From assembly GCF_050589845.1 (NCBI RefSeq), contig NZ_JBNGPA010000014.1, forward strand, positions 32,287 through 96,286: a stretch of DNA of 64,000 nt. The letters run 5' to 3'. A program made the translations under genes and the position numbers. This stretch comes from Carboxylicivirga agarovorans (GTDB lineage: Bacteria; Bacteroidota; Bacteroidia; Bacteroidales; Marinilabiliaceae). This document shows, piece after piece, positions 1 to 8,851 of this stretch; position 1 is the first letter of the stretch, and every line of letters begins with the position of its first letter. The notes beneath the pieces were generated by a model. That model was given only the letters and a program-made list of their open reading frames with translations. It had not been told where the DNA came from and searched no databases.

Positions 1-388
1 CCCAGTCCTGATTGTAAACAGCATCACGGCCGTTAAAACCATAAAAGTCCATGGCCAGATCTCTGAAATAAGTTATGTCTGCAGTAGTTCTGATGCCCGG
101 AATAATAACGGGAGAGTCATAGTACAGTCTCATGAGGGTTGATCCTGCTGTGTACTCTGAATATTCCAGGTAAAGGGAGTGATTGTAGTCAGGGTAGTTG
201 GAGCCGTCGCCATACCAGTATAAGTTTGTTAAGCCTCCGTATTGAAAACCAAGGTCAGCGCTGTAGGAGATAGCAGGTAGCAAACCAAAGGTAAACCCCT
301 CTTTAATGTAGGTCGAATCTTTTTGAGAAAAAGAGGCGAAAGGTAAGGTGCAGAATAATATAAAGCAGAGTATTTTCTTCGGATTCAT
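1..388 (-). CDS. Outer-membrane beta-barrel protein, BamA/TamA-like (partial)
   Basis: The gene starts at 388 and runs off the left edge of the window, so only about 129 N-terminal residues are visible. The first ~21 residues form a signal peptide ending in a Bacteroidota-style SFSQ cleavage region. The next part (GLLPAISYSADLGFQYGGL, then a YGDGSxYPDYxHSLYLEYS-type run and DFYGFNG) resembles the N-terminal strands of Bacteroidota BamA/TamA-like barrel proteins. That points to an outer-membrane location, but the function is unknown. The family assignment is from motif memory; the missing C-terminus would decide it. Confidence 0.6.
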   Translation of the reverse strand, partial: MNPKKILCFILFCTLPFASFSQKDSTYIKEGFTFGLLPAISYSADLGFQYGGLTNLYWYGDGSNYPDYNHSLYLEYSEYTAGSTLMRLYYDSPVIIPGIRTTADITYFRDLAMDFYGFNGRDAVYNQDW

Positions 389-435
389 TGTTGGCGAATT
401 AGTGGACTTCAAAGTTAATACCAAAAAGGCTAAAT

Positions 436-468
436 AAAAAGCTCATCCATTTACACGGATGAGCTTCG
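436..468 (-). terminator. Rho-independent terminator of yitT-like gene
   Basis: Perfect 10-bp stem (439-448 with 457-466) and an 8-nt loop, followed on the minus strand by a T run. It lies 29 bp past the stop of the YitT gene. Confidence 0.85.
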
Positions 469-494
469 CTTAATTTGCCGGAAAGCTTAAGTAT

Positions 495-1400
495 TTAAGC
501 ACTTTTTTCTTCAATCGATTTAAATCCTTCACCTATTATTTCAGAAGTTTCCATTACTGCCATAAAAGCAGTGGGATCAATGTTTTTTATCATGGCTTGT
601 AAAGCTGAAACTTCACGTCGTGTTACCACGGTGAAAATAACACGCTTTTCATTGCCACTGTACATACCTTCGCCATTGAGGTAGGTGCCACCTCGCTCCA
701 GGGTATTAAGTATTTTATCCTTAATAAGGGCATGCTTGTCCGAGACAATAACCAATGCCCTTTCATAATTCAGACCATCAATGGTAATGTCAATAACTTT
801 ACCGGTTATAAATATCACAATCCATGAGTATAAAGGAATTTTCCAGTCTTTAAATACAAGAAGTCCTATCAATACAATGATCGAATCGACAATAATCAAA
901 AGCTGACCAACCGATATCTTAGTGAATTTTGCAAATATCATAGCAACGATATCTGAGCCTCCTGAAGTTGCTTTTGCCCTGAATATTAATCCCAGACCAA
1001 AGCCAATGACAATGCCCCCAAATACACAGGATAGTAATAGGTCATTGGCCAGTCCCAGGGGATCATTCTCGCCAATAAAATAGGTGAGGCCGTCCATGAA
1101 AACAGTTGTTAATACCATCCCGATAACTGTTTTAAGACCAAAGCGGGCCCCCAATATTTTAATACCCAATAGTGTGAGTGGAACGTTAAGGACCAGGCCA
1201 AAAGTTCCGACAGGAATGGCGGGAACCAGGTGGTGCACAACTATTCCAATACCGTATACGCCTCCCGGAACAATGTTGTATGGATTGATAAAAAACACAA
1301 AACCGGCAGCCAGTATGAATGCCCCGGTAATAATAAGCGCATAATCGAGAATTGTTCTCCTGGTGCTTTCACCGTAAAGTTGAGAAGCGATTTTAATCAT
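495..1400 (-). CDS. YitT family membrane protein (DUF161 + DUF2179)
   Basis: 301 aa, the usual length of the family. Five or six hydrophobic segments fill residues ~18-210, with the family's glycine-rich loops (NPYNIVPGGVYGIGIV and RAKATSGGSDIVA). A soluble C-terminal DUF2179 domain of about 80 residues follows (ALVIVSDK, GGTYLNGEGMYSG, VVTRREV). The protein sits in the inner membrane; transport or sensing roles have been proposed for the family, but none is established. It is a single-gene unit with its own terminator, divergent from the amidase at 1598. Confidence 0.9.
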   Translation of the reverse strand: MIKIASQLYGESTRRTILDYALIITGAFILAAGFVFFINPYNIVPGGVYGIGIVVHHLVPAIPVGTFGLVLNVPLTLLGIKILGARFGLKTVIGMVLTTVFMDGLTYFIGENDPLGLANDLLLSCVFGGIVIGFGLGLIFRAKATSGGSDIVAMIFAKFTKISVGQLLIIVDSIIVLIGLLVFKDWKIPLYSWIVIFITGKVIDITIDGLNYERALVIVSDKHALIKDKILNTLERGGTYLNGEGMYSGNEKRVIFTVVTRREVSALQAMIKNIDPTAFMAVMETSEIIGEGFKSIEEKSA

Positions 1401-1597
1401 TTTTGTAAATTGTAATGGTTGATTAATATGGTTGTTTGCTCATTTTTTTTTGGGAGGGCGCAAAATTAAACACTTTGTTGATATAAGAAAATAAAAATAA
1501 CAAAAAGGATCATGGGGGTTTAAATATTAACAAATAGCGAATTGAGTATTTACCTGTGAAAAAGCTATAATTGCGGTAGAAATTAAAATATAGTATA

Positions 1598-2374
1598 ATG
1601 GACTTAAAAGTTGCTGTTGTTCAGTTTGATATAATTTGGGAGGATACGGAAGCGAACTTATCGTATCTCACCAATCAGTTTGAAAAACTCGATGCGGATA
1701 CTGATCTAGTGGTTTTGCCCGAAATGTTTCATTGTGGTTTCAGTATGTCCGCGCAAAAAAATGTGCAGGAAGATGGTGGTGATGTTTTGCAATGGATGCG
1801 CCAGATGTCGACCAGATATTCAATTGCTCTTATTGGTAGTGTAGTTGTTGGAACAGATGGAGGAGTAACAAATCGATTGTATGTAGTAGAAGGAGATAAG
1901 GTTGCAAGCTACGATAAGCGTCATTTGTTTACCATGGGTGGCGAGCATTTGTATTATCAAAAAGGCACTGAGCGAATAATTGTTGAGGTAAAAGGATGGA
2001 GGTTATGTCCGCTGATCTGCTATGATCTGAGGTTTCCGGTTTGGAGCAGGAATCAGGGTGAAGAATACGATGCGCTTATTTATGTTGCTAACTGGCCGGC
2101 AAGCAGGATTGATGTCTGGAATACCTTACTAAAAGCACGAGCCATTGAGAACCAATCATATGTTATTGGTGTTAATAGAATAGGAAAAGATAAATCACTG
2201 GAATATAATGGCAGCAGCCAGGTGATCGATGCGAGAGGGAATGCTTTAATGAACACAGGAGATAATAATGTTATTGCTTATGTTTTGTTAGATAAGGTTG
2301 AATTAGCGCGATTCAGATCAGTTTTTCCTGTATTAAAAGATGCCGACAGATATGAATTAAAAGTCAGTAATTAA
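1598..2374 (+). CDS. Nitrilase-superfamily omega-amidase (YafV-like)
   Basis: 258 aa, one nitrilase domain. The catalytic triad is visible: Glu in LPEMFHCGF (~43), Lys in YDKRHLF (~107) and Cys in PLICYDLRFPVWSRN (~141). The extra motif after the cysteine and the short length match the omega-amidase branch, which hydrolyses 2-oxoglutaramate or 2-oxosuccinamate produced by transaminases. It is cytoplasmic. There is no operon partner; the 77-aa gene follows after 94 bp. The substrate is inferred from family resemblance. Confidence 0.88.
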   Translation: MDLKVAVVQFDIIWEDTEANLSYLTNQFEKLDADTDLVVLPEMFHCGFSMSAQKNVQEDGGDVLQWMRQMSTRYSIALIGSVVVGTDGGVTNRLYVVEGDKVASYDKRHLFTMGGEHLYYQKGTERIIVEVKGWRLCPLICYDLRFPVWSRNQGEEYDALIYVANWPASRIDVWNTLLKARAIENQSYVIGVNRIGKDKSLEYNGSSQVIDARGNALMNTGDNNVIAYVLLDKVELARFRSVFPVLKDADRYELKVSN

Positions 2375-2468
2375 GCCTTATGGGCTGCCTGTTAAGGCAA
2401 ACTTGTATGAGGTGTTTTTTTGTTGTAACTTTATAATACTAGTGTAGAAAACAAATAAATATATTTAT

Positions 2469-2702
2469 ATGAAAATGTTTAGTGTATCAGTTCCTGATGA
2501 TAAGATGAAATTTATGGCCGAGTTACTCGATAATCTAGGGATAAAATGGCAAATGGAATCAGGGCATGAGGGAAAAGCCATTCTTACAGAAGCTCCAAAG
2601 ACCTATGAAGTGGATGAAGAATCAAGGAAGAAAGCAGCTAAGATAAGGGAAGAAAGTCTTAAGGATGTGATTAGTAAAATTGAAGCAATGCGCAAAAAAT
2701 AG
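2469..2702 (+). CDS. Small conserved-looking hypothetical protein (77 aa)
   Basis: Not recognised. 77 residues, highly charged, with MKMFSVSVPDDKMKFMAEL at the start and a lysine-rich C-terminal helix (RKKAAKIREESLKDVISKIE). The layout of a short beta strand, a helix and then a long helix resembles small antitoxin-like or ribbon-helix proteins of Bacteroidota, but there is no adjacent toxin. It stands alone, with AT-rich upstream DNA. Confidence 0.6.
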   Translation: MKMFSVSVPDDKMKFMAELLDNLGIKWQMESGHEGKAILTEAPKTYEVDEESRKKAAKIREESLKDVISKIEAMRKK

Positions 2703-2836
2703 AAATTTAGTTTCTGTTATTTCTTTTGTGGTATAATTATTGTTTGTGATTATTGTGATTCCTATGCTGATTGATAGAGGTTAACAATGGTGTAAACCTT
2801 TTCGATTTGGAACATGATAACCTAAAATATACTGAC

Positions 2837-3466
2837 ATGAAAGCTTCTATTTTCTCACTGATTATTTTAATCACCACTATAATTGAAACTCCGGTATTTT
2901 CTCAGGATGAAGTTTCAGATTTAAATGTTTATACCACTGTTGATAAGATGCCGCGTCTCAAAGGTGCCGGAAAAGATCTAAGCTCATATTTGTTTAAACA
3001 GATTGATTATTCTGACGCTTACAAGTTACGAGGTATTGAAGGTGAAGTGTGGGTGAGTTTTGTTGTAACATCAAGGGGAGAGGTTGTGCAGGTTCAAATA
3101 GAAAAGGGTCTGGATGAGGAGCTCGATCAGGAAGTTATTCAGGTTGTAAAGAATACAAGCAAGTGGAAGCCGGGAGAGTTAAATAAGGATAAGGTCAATA
3201 CGCAAATGCGAGTGCCGGTTCAATTTACATTATCTAGCAGCGAAAGGCGAATGGCTAAGCAAATAAAGGCCCTGGATGAACAAGGGAAAAGGCCTTTGTT
3301 TGTACTTGATAATAAGCTGATAGACGGACTGGTGCAAATCAATGACTACGATGTGGAATCCATCCGGATTATTAAAGGAGATAAAGCTATTAAGCTGTAT
3401 GGCGACAGAGCCAAAAACGGTGTAGTAGTGATTACGTCAAAACGAGGTACTCCGCCTTTATATTAA
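2837..3466 (+). CDS. TonB C-terminal domain protein with plug-like tail
   Basis: 209 aa from the ATG at 2837. The longer upstream start at 2771 is rejected because the hydrophobic signal peptide (MKASIFSLIILITTIIETPVFSQ) begins at 2837. A TonB C-terminal-type domain spans ~35-130 (GIEGEVWVSFVVTSRGEVVQ, then the WKPGELNKDK and VPVQFTL strands). A C-terminal segment (~155-205) reads like the end of a TonB receptor plug: DVESIRIIKGDKAIKLYGDR followed by AKNGVVVITSKRG. It is probably periplasmic, without an inner-membrane anchor other than the signal. It stands alone; its role is unknown. Confidence 0.8.
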   Translation: MKASIFSLIILITTIIETPVFSQDEVSDLNVYTTVDKMPRLKGAGKDLSSYLFKQIDYSDAYKLRGIEGEVWVSFVVTSRGEVVQVQIEKGLDEELDQEVIQVVKNTSKWKPGELNKDKVNTQMRVPVQFTLSSSERRMAKQIKALDEQGKRPLFVLDNKLIDGLVQINDYDVESIRIIKGDKAIKLYGDRAKNGVVVITSKRGTPPLY

Positions 3467-4330
3467 ACGATCAATTACCAATCTTACATATTTAAATTTT
3501 CATTGTTGTATTGGCATCACTGTTAATGGTGTGTGCAAGGTATGACGTTTAAAATTGTGCATTTCAATTTTCATCACTAAGGTATGCCTCATTGCTGTTG
3601 CTATATACTACAATTAGGCAAATGTTATCTATTTATCATAGCATACCAGGCATGTAAACTCTGTGTGACAATTCCCAATTGTCAACGATAATGCCTGTAG
3701 GGTTGTGGAACAAATAGAGGTTTCCTTCCTCCTTGGATATCTTCAAACCAGGGGCATGAGCAGATTTGTAAATAAGGAGTTTTATCAATAAGCAAATGTT
3801 ACTTAAATTTTAAGAAATCCCTTTAGAGGCATCTTTTTGGAATTAATGCAGTATTGCTGATGATTTTTTTTCATTAAAACGATAAAAACTCTTTTCTTTG
3901 TAGTCTCCTTCAAGAAATGGTTTAGCTAATGAGTCCAAATCAAGTGAAAAAATTAAAAGTTCGTCATTTAATATGAATATTAATGATCGTTTTCGAAGTG
4001 ACTTTTAAAAGTTCGTTGATTTTACAGAAGTGTATTAAGCCATGAATAATCAAAGTATAATTGTTCTGAGACATGTTTGCAATGTCGTATGATTATTTCC
4101 TTCTTAAGTTAAGAACGAATGGAATAGGTCGTGATTGCTTACTATTTGTAAGTAAGGTTAGGTTGTGATAGTATAAAATGGGCTGATTATATTGAAATAT
4201 AGCATATAAAAGGGGTGTTGAATAATAAATTGAAAGCAACGGAAAAGACAATGAAGTTTGGTCGCTGTTTTCTGTTTTTAAACATCTTAAATAAATGATA
4301 AAAGACATGTAAATAATGCGAATTTCACCG
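3467..4330. other. Long gene-poor interval with possible gene remnants
   Basis: About 860 bp before pta without an intact gene. Minus-strand frames at 3636-4004 look protein-like but lack starts (listed separately). The rest is AT-rich and shows nothing I can name; the part next to 4331 is the pta promoter region. Confidence 0.6.
3636..4004 (-). pseudogene. Possible decayed gene, unidentified
   Basis: Two neighbouring minus-strand frames read as plausible protein without a start codon. One (4004 to 3843) includes LDLDSLAKPFLEGDYKEKSF. The other (3809 to 3636) includes GLKISKEEGNLYLFHNPTG and IIVDNWELSHRVYMPGML. They are separated by a stop and a frame change. Amino-acid balance and charged stretches are better than expected from random AT-rich DNA, but I do not recognise the family. 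Confidence 0.3.
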
Positions 4331-4338
4331 TAGATTTG
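4331..4338 (+). promoter_or_regulatory. -7 promoter element of pta
   Basis: TAGATTTG matches the Bacteroidota -7 consensus TAnnTTTG and is placed 36 bp before the pta start codon. No good -33 TTTG is seen. Confidence 0.5.
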
Positions 4339-4373
4339 CAGCAAATTGTTAATTATAACTTTTAGAGACAAAA

Positions 4374-5378
4374 ATGGAATTTATTGAACAACTTAAGCAG
4401 AGGGCAAGCGAAAACAAAAAACGTATCGTTTTGCCTGAAGGTTTAGAAGAACGTACGCTTCGTGCGGCTAACACTATTTTAACTGAAGGTTTTGCAGAAG
4501 TTATCCTTATCGGTAATCCTGATAAAGTGAAAGAAGAAGCAGCTAACTTTGGTTTAGATAATATTAGTAAAGCAACAGTTGTTGACCCGGAAAGCCATGA
4601 GAAAATGGATGCGTATGCTGACATGATGGTTGAAATCAGAAAAAACAAAGGGCTTACCAAGGAAGAAGCACTTAAGTTGATTAAGAATCCATTGTTTTTA
4701 GCTGTTATGATGATTAAAGCTGGTGATGCTGATGGAGAAGTCGCTGGTGCAGATAACGCAACAGGTGATGTATTGCGTCCTGCATTTCAGTATGTAAAAA
4801 CAGCTCCTGGTATTAGTGTTGTTTCTGGTGCATTTATCATGATTTTAAAAGATAAGCACTTTGGTGAAGATGGAATGATGGTATTTGCTGATTGTGCAGT
4901 TCATCCAAATCCAACAGCCGAAGAGTTAGCTGAAATAGCTGTGGCAACTGGTCGCACAACTCGCGCCATTGCAGGTTTTGAACCTAAGATTGCCATGTTA
5001 AGCTTTTCTACCAAGGGATCAGCTAAGCACGAAATGGTTGATAAGGTTGCAAACGCAACCAAGCTGGCGAAAGAAATGGCACCAGATTTAAAAATTGAAG
5101 GTGAAATTCAATCCGATGCTGCTATTATTCCTGAAATTGGTCAGAAAAAAGCGCCAGGTTCAGAAATTGCAGGGCACGCCAATGTATTAGTATTCCCAAC
5201 ATTGGAGACAGGAAATATTGCATATAAGTTAGTTCAGCGCATGGCGAAGGCCGAAGCTATTGGTCCTGTATTACAGGGAATGGCTGCGCCGATCAATGAC
5301 TTGTCACGAGGCTGTTCGGTAAGCGATATTGTTAACCTGGTTGCTATTACTGCAAATCAGGCAGCAGGTAATATGTAA
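4374..5378 (+). CDS. pta: Phosphate acetyltransferase
   Basis: 334 aa, the short form with only the PTA_PTB catalytic domain. It exchanges CoA for phosphate on acetyl-CoA, giving acetyl phosphate for acetate kinase. Family motifs seen: RIVLPEGLEERTLRAA at the start, KTAPGISVVSGAFIMIL, SFSTKGSAKHEMVDKV, EIQSDAAIIPEI and GHANVLVFPTLETGNIAYKL. First gene of a fermentation cluster, but it has its own promoter and a terminator before the next gene, so it can be expressed separately from ackA. Cytoplasmic. Confidence 0.96.
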   Translation: MEFIEQLKQRASENKKRIVLPEGLEERTLRAANTILTEGFAEVILIGNPDKVKEEAANFGLDNISKATVVDPESHEKMDAYADMMVEIRKNKGLTKEEALKLIKNPLFLAVMMIKAGDADGEVAGADNATGDVLRPAFQYVKTAPGISVVSGAFIMILKDKHFGEDGMMVFADCAVHPNPTAEELAEIAVATGRTTRAIAGFEPKIAMLSFSTKGSAKHEMVDKVANATKLAKEMAPDLKIEGEIQSDAAIIPEIGQKKAPGSEIAGHANVLVFPTLETGNIAYKLVQRMAKAEAIGPVLQGMAAPINDLSRGCSVSDIVNLVAITANQAAGNM

Positions 5379-5384
5379 TAAACT

Positions 5385-5408
5385 AAGCCGGTGTATGCCG
5401 GCTTTTTG
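5385..5408 (+). terminator. Terminator after pta
   Basis: 7-bp GC-rich stem AAGCCGG/CCGGCTT (5385-5391 with 5398-5404), 6-nt loop, then five Ts. It lies 6 bp past the pta stop. Confidence 0.85.
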
Positions 5409-5461
5409 TTTTGAGTGCAGATACTTAAGTATAAAAACCATTAGGAATAAAAACAGATTAA

Positions 5462-6445
5462 ATGGCTGAAATTCTTGTAGAACCTATTGAGCAGTACTCA
5501 TTAGGTCAAAAGAAAAAAGGGAAAACATTGTTTTCTAAAGTTGGTGTTGTAGGATGTGGAAAAGAAGGGCAGAATATTGCCCGCATCGCCAGCTGGCATG
5601 GAATGGAAGTTGTTTTCATTGAGCTTAACGAGGAGAAAATCTCACAAGCGATTGAAAACATAGGAAAAGAATTAGATAGCAGAATTGAAAACTGGGGATT
5701 GACCGGTAGTGAAAAACGTGCTATCATGAGTCGTATTAAAGGCTCAACGAGCTTTAATGATTTAGCTGATTGTGACTTTGTCATTGAAGCCATCAGGGCT
5801 GATGAGAAAACAGGCTTACGTAGCATTGACGCGCGTAAAGAAGTTTTTAGAAAAGTAGAGGAGGTAGTTAGTCGTGACGCAATTATTGCAACCAATGCAA
5901 CAACAATTGTTGTAACAGAGTTGGCTTCAGAATTACAGTTCCGTGAGCGTTGTGCAAGCCTGCACTTTTTCGTTACTTCACCTGAAGCTCGAATTATTGA
6001 GGTTGTTAAAGGTCTTTATACATCAGATGAGGTATATGAGCGTGTATGTACGTTCGTTAAATTAATTAATCGCGATGTTATTCCGGTTGAGGAATCGGCA
6101 GGTATTGTAAGTGTTCGTTTGTATGTAACCCTTTTAAATGAAGCTTGTGCTACATTAATGGAAGGTGTTGCCACTATGCGTAACATTGACAAAACAATGG
6201 AAATAGGATTAGGTATGCGCCTTGGTCCTTTCAAAGCTGCTGATGTTATTGGTTTAGATAAAGTGGTTCGTTGGATGGAGAATCTTCATGAAGAGTTTGG
6301 AAATCAAAAATTTGCTCCATCTCCATTGATTCGCCGTTTAGTTAGGGCAAAACGATTAGGTAGTCATGTTGGTGTTGGTTTCTATCGCTATGATCAGGAT
6401 GGAAACATCTTAGATGATGATACTATTCTTGGCAAAAAAGCCTAA
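5462..6445 (+). CDS. hbd: 3-hydroxyacyl-CoA (3-hydroxybutyryl-CoA) dehydrogenase
   Basis: 327 aa. The N-terminal Rossmann fold starts at ~27 (VGVVGCGKEGQNIARIASWHG), giving the NAD-binding GxGxxG-like loop with C-G-K-E-G in place of the commoner GAGxMG. The catalytic region has the His of CASLHFFVTSPEARIIEVVKG, and the C-terminal dimer domain has GLGMRLGPFKAADVIGLD and VGVGFYRY. The family interconverts acetoacetyl-CoA and 3-hydroxybutyryl-CoA. The position between pta and ackA, with ptb/buk behind, fits butyrate formation. The N-terminal ~25 residues (rich in K before the fold) are an extension over typical 282-aa Hbd. Confidence 0.85.
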   Translation: MAEILVEPIEQYSLGQKKKGKTLFSKVGVVGCGKEGQNIARIASWHGMEVVFIELNEEKISQAIENIGKELDSRIENWGLTGSEKRAIMSRIKGSTSFNDLADCDFVIEAIRADEKTGLRSIDARKEVFRKVEEVVSRDAIIATNATTIVVTELASELQFRERCASLHFFVTSPEARIIEVVKGLYTSDEVYERVCTFVKLINRDVIPVEESAGIVSVRLYVTLLNEACATLMEGVATMRNIDKTMEIGLGMRLGPFKAADVIGLDKVVRWMENLHEEFGNQKFAPSPLIRRLVRAKRLGSHVGVGFYRYDQDGNILDDDTILGKKA

Positions 6446-6504
6446 TCAAGATTTGAAGCATTAACGAACCAGGTGATGTAAGCATCATCAAAAAGAAATT
6501 TAAA

Positions 6505-7722
6505 ATGAAAATTTTAGTATTGAACTGCGGAAGTTCATCAATTAAATATCAACTGTTCAACATGGTCAATAATGACTGGGGTGTGTTGGCAGCAGGTGTA
6601 GTGGAAAAAATCGGTCTGAAAGGTTCTTTCCTGAAGCACCAGAAAGAAGGTAACGAAAAGGTACTGCTTGAAGGTGAGATTCTTGATCACCAAACAGGTA
6701 TCGACTATATTTTGGGCGTATTGGTTAGCGAGCGTCATGGATGTATCGAATCATTGGAAGAAATTGATGCAGTTGGTCATCGCGTTGTTCATGGTGGTGA
6801 GGAATTTAATTCAAGTGTATTTATTACCAATGATGTAGTACGTAAAATGGAGGAGTGTATTGATCTTGCCCCTCTGCACAACCCACCAAACTTAAAAGGT
6901 ATTGAGGCAATTACTCAATTATTGCCAAGTGTACCACAGTGTGGTGTGTTTGATACAGCGTTCCACCAAACAATGCCAAAGGAAGCATATATGTATGCTA
7001 TTCCTCAGTCATTGTACAAAAAATATGGTATTCGTCGATATGGATTCCACGGAACAAGTCATCGCTATGTTTCAAAGCGAGCTTGTGAGATACTGGGTGT
7101 TGATTATAAAACTCAGAAGATCATTTCTTGTCACTTAGGAAACGGAGCTTCTATTTGTGCCATTAAAAATGGTGAATCTGTTGATACTTCAATGGGTTTC
7201 ACACCACTTGAAGGATTAGTAATGGGTACACGTGCCGGAGATCTTGACTTAGGTGCGGTAACATACATTATGGATAAAGAGTTAATAGGAACCCGATCAG
7301 CAAGTGTATTGTTCAATAAGCACAGTGGAATGCTTGGTTTGACAGGTATTTCATCAGATATGCGCGAAATTGAAAGTGCAGCAGCAGAAGGACACGACGG
7401 AGCAGTTTTAGGTCTTGAAATTTACGACTACCGAATCAAAAAATACATTGGTTCATATGCAGCTGCAATGGGTGGTGTTGATATTGTTGTATTTACCGGA
7501 GGTATTGGTGAAAATGGCGACGGAACACGTGCCGGTGTATGTAAAGGGCTTGAGTTTATGGGTGTTGAGGTTGACCCTGCTATTAACAAAGGCTTGCGTG
7601 GAGAAGAGATGGTAATTAGTCCTGAAGGCAACGATGTGAAAGTAATGGTTGTACCAACTAATGAAGAGTTGGTTATTGCCCAGGATACCAAAGAAATCGT
7701 TGAAGAATTAGCTAACCGCTAA
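6505..7722 (+). CDS. ackA: Acetate kinase
   Basis: 405 aa, full family length. ASKHA-fold motifs: MKILVLNCGSSSIKYQL at the N-terminus, HRVVHGGEEF, FDTAFHQTMP, RYGFHGTSHRYVSKRA, SCHLGNGASICAI, GLVMGTRAGDLDLG and FTGGIGENG. It makes ATP and acetate from acetyl phosphate. It follows hbd after 59 bp and is closed by strong hairpins. Confidence 0.97.
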   Translation: MKILVLNCGSSSIKYQLFNMVNNDWGVLAAGVVEKIGLKGSFLKHQKEGNEKVLLEGEILDHQTGIDYILGVLVSERHGCIESLEEIDAVGHRVVHGGEEFNSSVFITNDVVRKMEECIDLAPLHNPPNLKGIEAITQLLPSVPQCGVFDTAFHQTMPKEAYMYAIPQSLYKKYGIRRYGFHGTSHRYVSKRACEILGVDYKTQKIISCHLGNGASICAIKNGESVDTSMGFTPLEGLVMGTRAGDLDLGAVTYIMDKELIGTRSASVLFNKHSGMLGLTGISSDMREIESAAAEGHDGAVLGLEIYDYRIKKYIGSYAAAMGGVDIVVFTGGIGENGDGTRAGVCKGLEFMGVEVDPAINKGLRGEEMVISPEGNDVKVMVVPTNEELVIAQDTKEIVEELANR

Positions 7723-7747
7723 TTAGCAGCGAATAAGTTCACAGAAT

Positions 7748-7813
7748 GCACTGGTTTTATGTAGTGATAAAATCAGTGCTTTCAGTTGAAAGCAAAAAAT
7801 CCGAACGGATTTT
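7748..7813 (+). terminator. Two hairpins after ackA
   Basis: The first hairpin has a 13-bp stem (7748-7760 with 7767-7779, one G-T pair) and a short T run. The second has an 8-bp stem (7796-7803 with 7806-7813) with AAAA/TTTT flanks. Together they form a probable double terminator separating ackA from ptb. Confidence 0.7.
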
Positions 7814-7847
7814 AACAAGCTGACTAAATCTTTAGATTCAATATAAA

Positions 7848-8744
7848 ATGTTTAAATCCTTATCTGATCTTCAAAAACTTATTGAAAAAAATAAGGTTAA
7901 GAAGAAGCTAGCTCTTGCTGTTTCGCAAGACTCACACTCATTAGAGGCTGTTTACACAGCTTTTAAAAATGGTATTATTGATCCCATTTTAATCGGTTCC
8001 CGCCCTGATACAGAGCGTATCATTGAGGAGAAAGGATTCGATTTTACCGGAGCTACATTTATTCATGAACCAGATGATGTAAAGTCGGTTGAATTAGCTG
8101 TGCGTATGGTGCACGATAATAAGGCTGATATCCTTATGAAAGGAAAAGTAGCTACTCCAACATTATTAAAAGGAGTGCTAAACAAAGAATGGGGACTGAG
8201 AACCGGAAGCTTATTATCACACTTTGCTTTGTTTGAGGTTGATACATACCATAAACTGATTGGCGTTACCGATGTTGCCATGAATATTGCTCCTAATTTA
8301 AAGGACAAAATCGGCATTGTGAATAACTCAGTTGGTTATATGAATAAGATGGGTATTGCTAAACCTAAAGTGGCAGTACTTGGTGCAATTGAGATGGTAA
8401 ATGAAAGTATGGAGGCAACTCTTGATGCAGCTTTATTATCGAAGATGAACCAGCGCGACCAGATAAAAAACTGTATTATTGACGGACCCCTGGCGTTTGA
8501 TAATGCTGTTAGCTTTGAAAGTGCTAAGCATAAAGGTATTAAGAGTGAGGTTGCAGGAGATACAGACCTTTTGCTGATGCCCGATATTGAAGTGGGTAAC
8601 GTGTTATACAAAACCCTTGTTTTCTTTGCGAAGGCTAAAGTGGCTTCAGTTATTTTAGGAGCTTCAGCACCAATTGTTTTAACATCACGTAGTGATTCAG
8701 AAGAATCAAAATACAATAGTATTTTATTAGCCGCAATGGGTTAA
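7848..8744 (+). CDS. ptb: Phosphate butyryltransferase
   Basis: 298 aa, a PTA_PTB-fold enzyme shorter than Pta and typical of phosphate butyryltransferase. Motifs: LALAVSQDSHSLEAVYTAFK near the start, ADILMKGKVATPTLLKGVL, DVAMNIAPNL, NCIIDGPLAFDNAVS and VAGDTDLLLMPDIEVGNVLYK. It converts butyryl-CoA to butyryl phosphate. It precedes buk by 107 bp, the classic ptb-buk pair. Substrate preference could extend to branched acyl-CoA. Confidence 0.93.
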   Translation: MFKSLSDLQKLIEKNKVKKKLALAVSQDSHSLEAVYTAFKNGIIDPILIGSRPDTERIIEEKGFDFTGATFIHEPDDVKSVELAVRMVHDNKADILMKGKVATPTLLKGVLNKEWGLRTGSLLSHFALFEVDTYHKLIGVTDVAMNIAPNLKDKIGIVNNSVGYMNKMGIAKPKVAVLGAIEMVNESMEATLDAALLSKMNQRDQIKNCIIDGPLAFDNAVSFESAKHKGIKSEVAGDTDLLLMPDIEVGNVLYKTLVFFAKAKVASVILGASAPIVLTSRSDSEESKYNSILLAAMG

Positions 8745-8851
8745 ATTGTTTATAGATAAAGAATTATTTGACAATTATTGCTATGTGCAACGCCCCCGGG
8801 GCTGAATGAGAATATAATTTGTGAAAAATCCCAATTAATTAAGAACAAACC

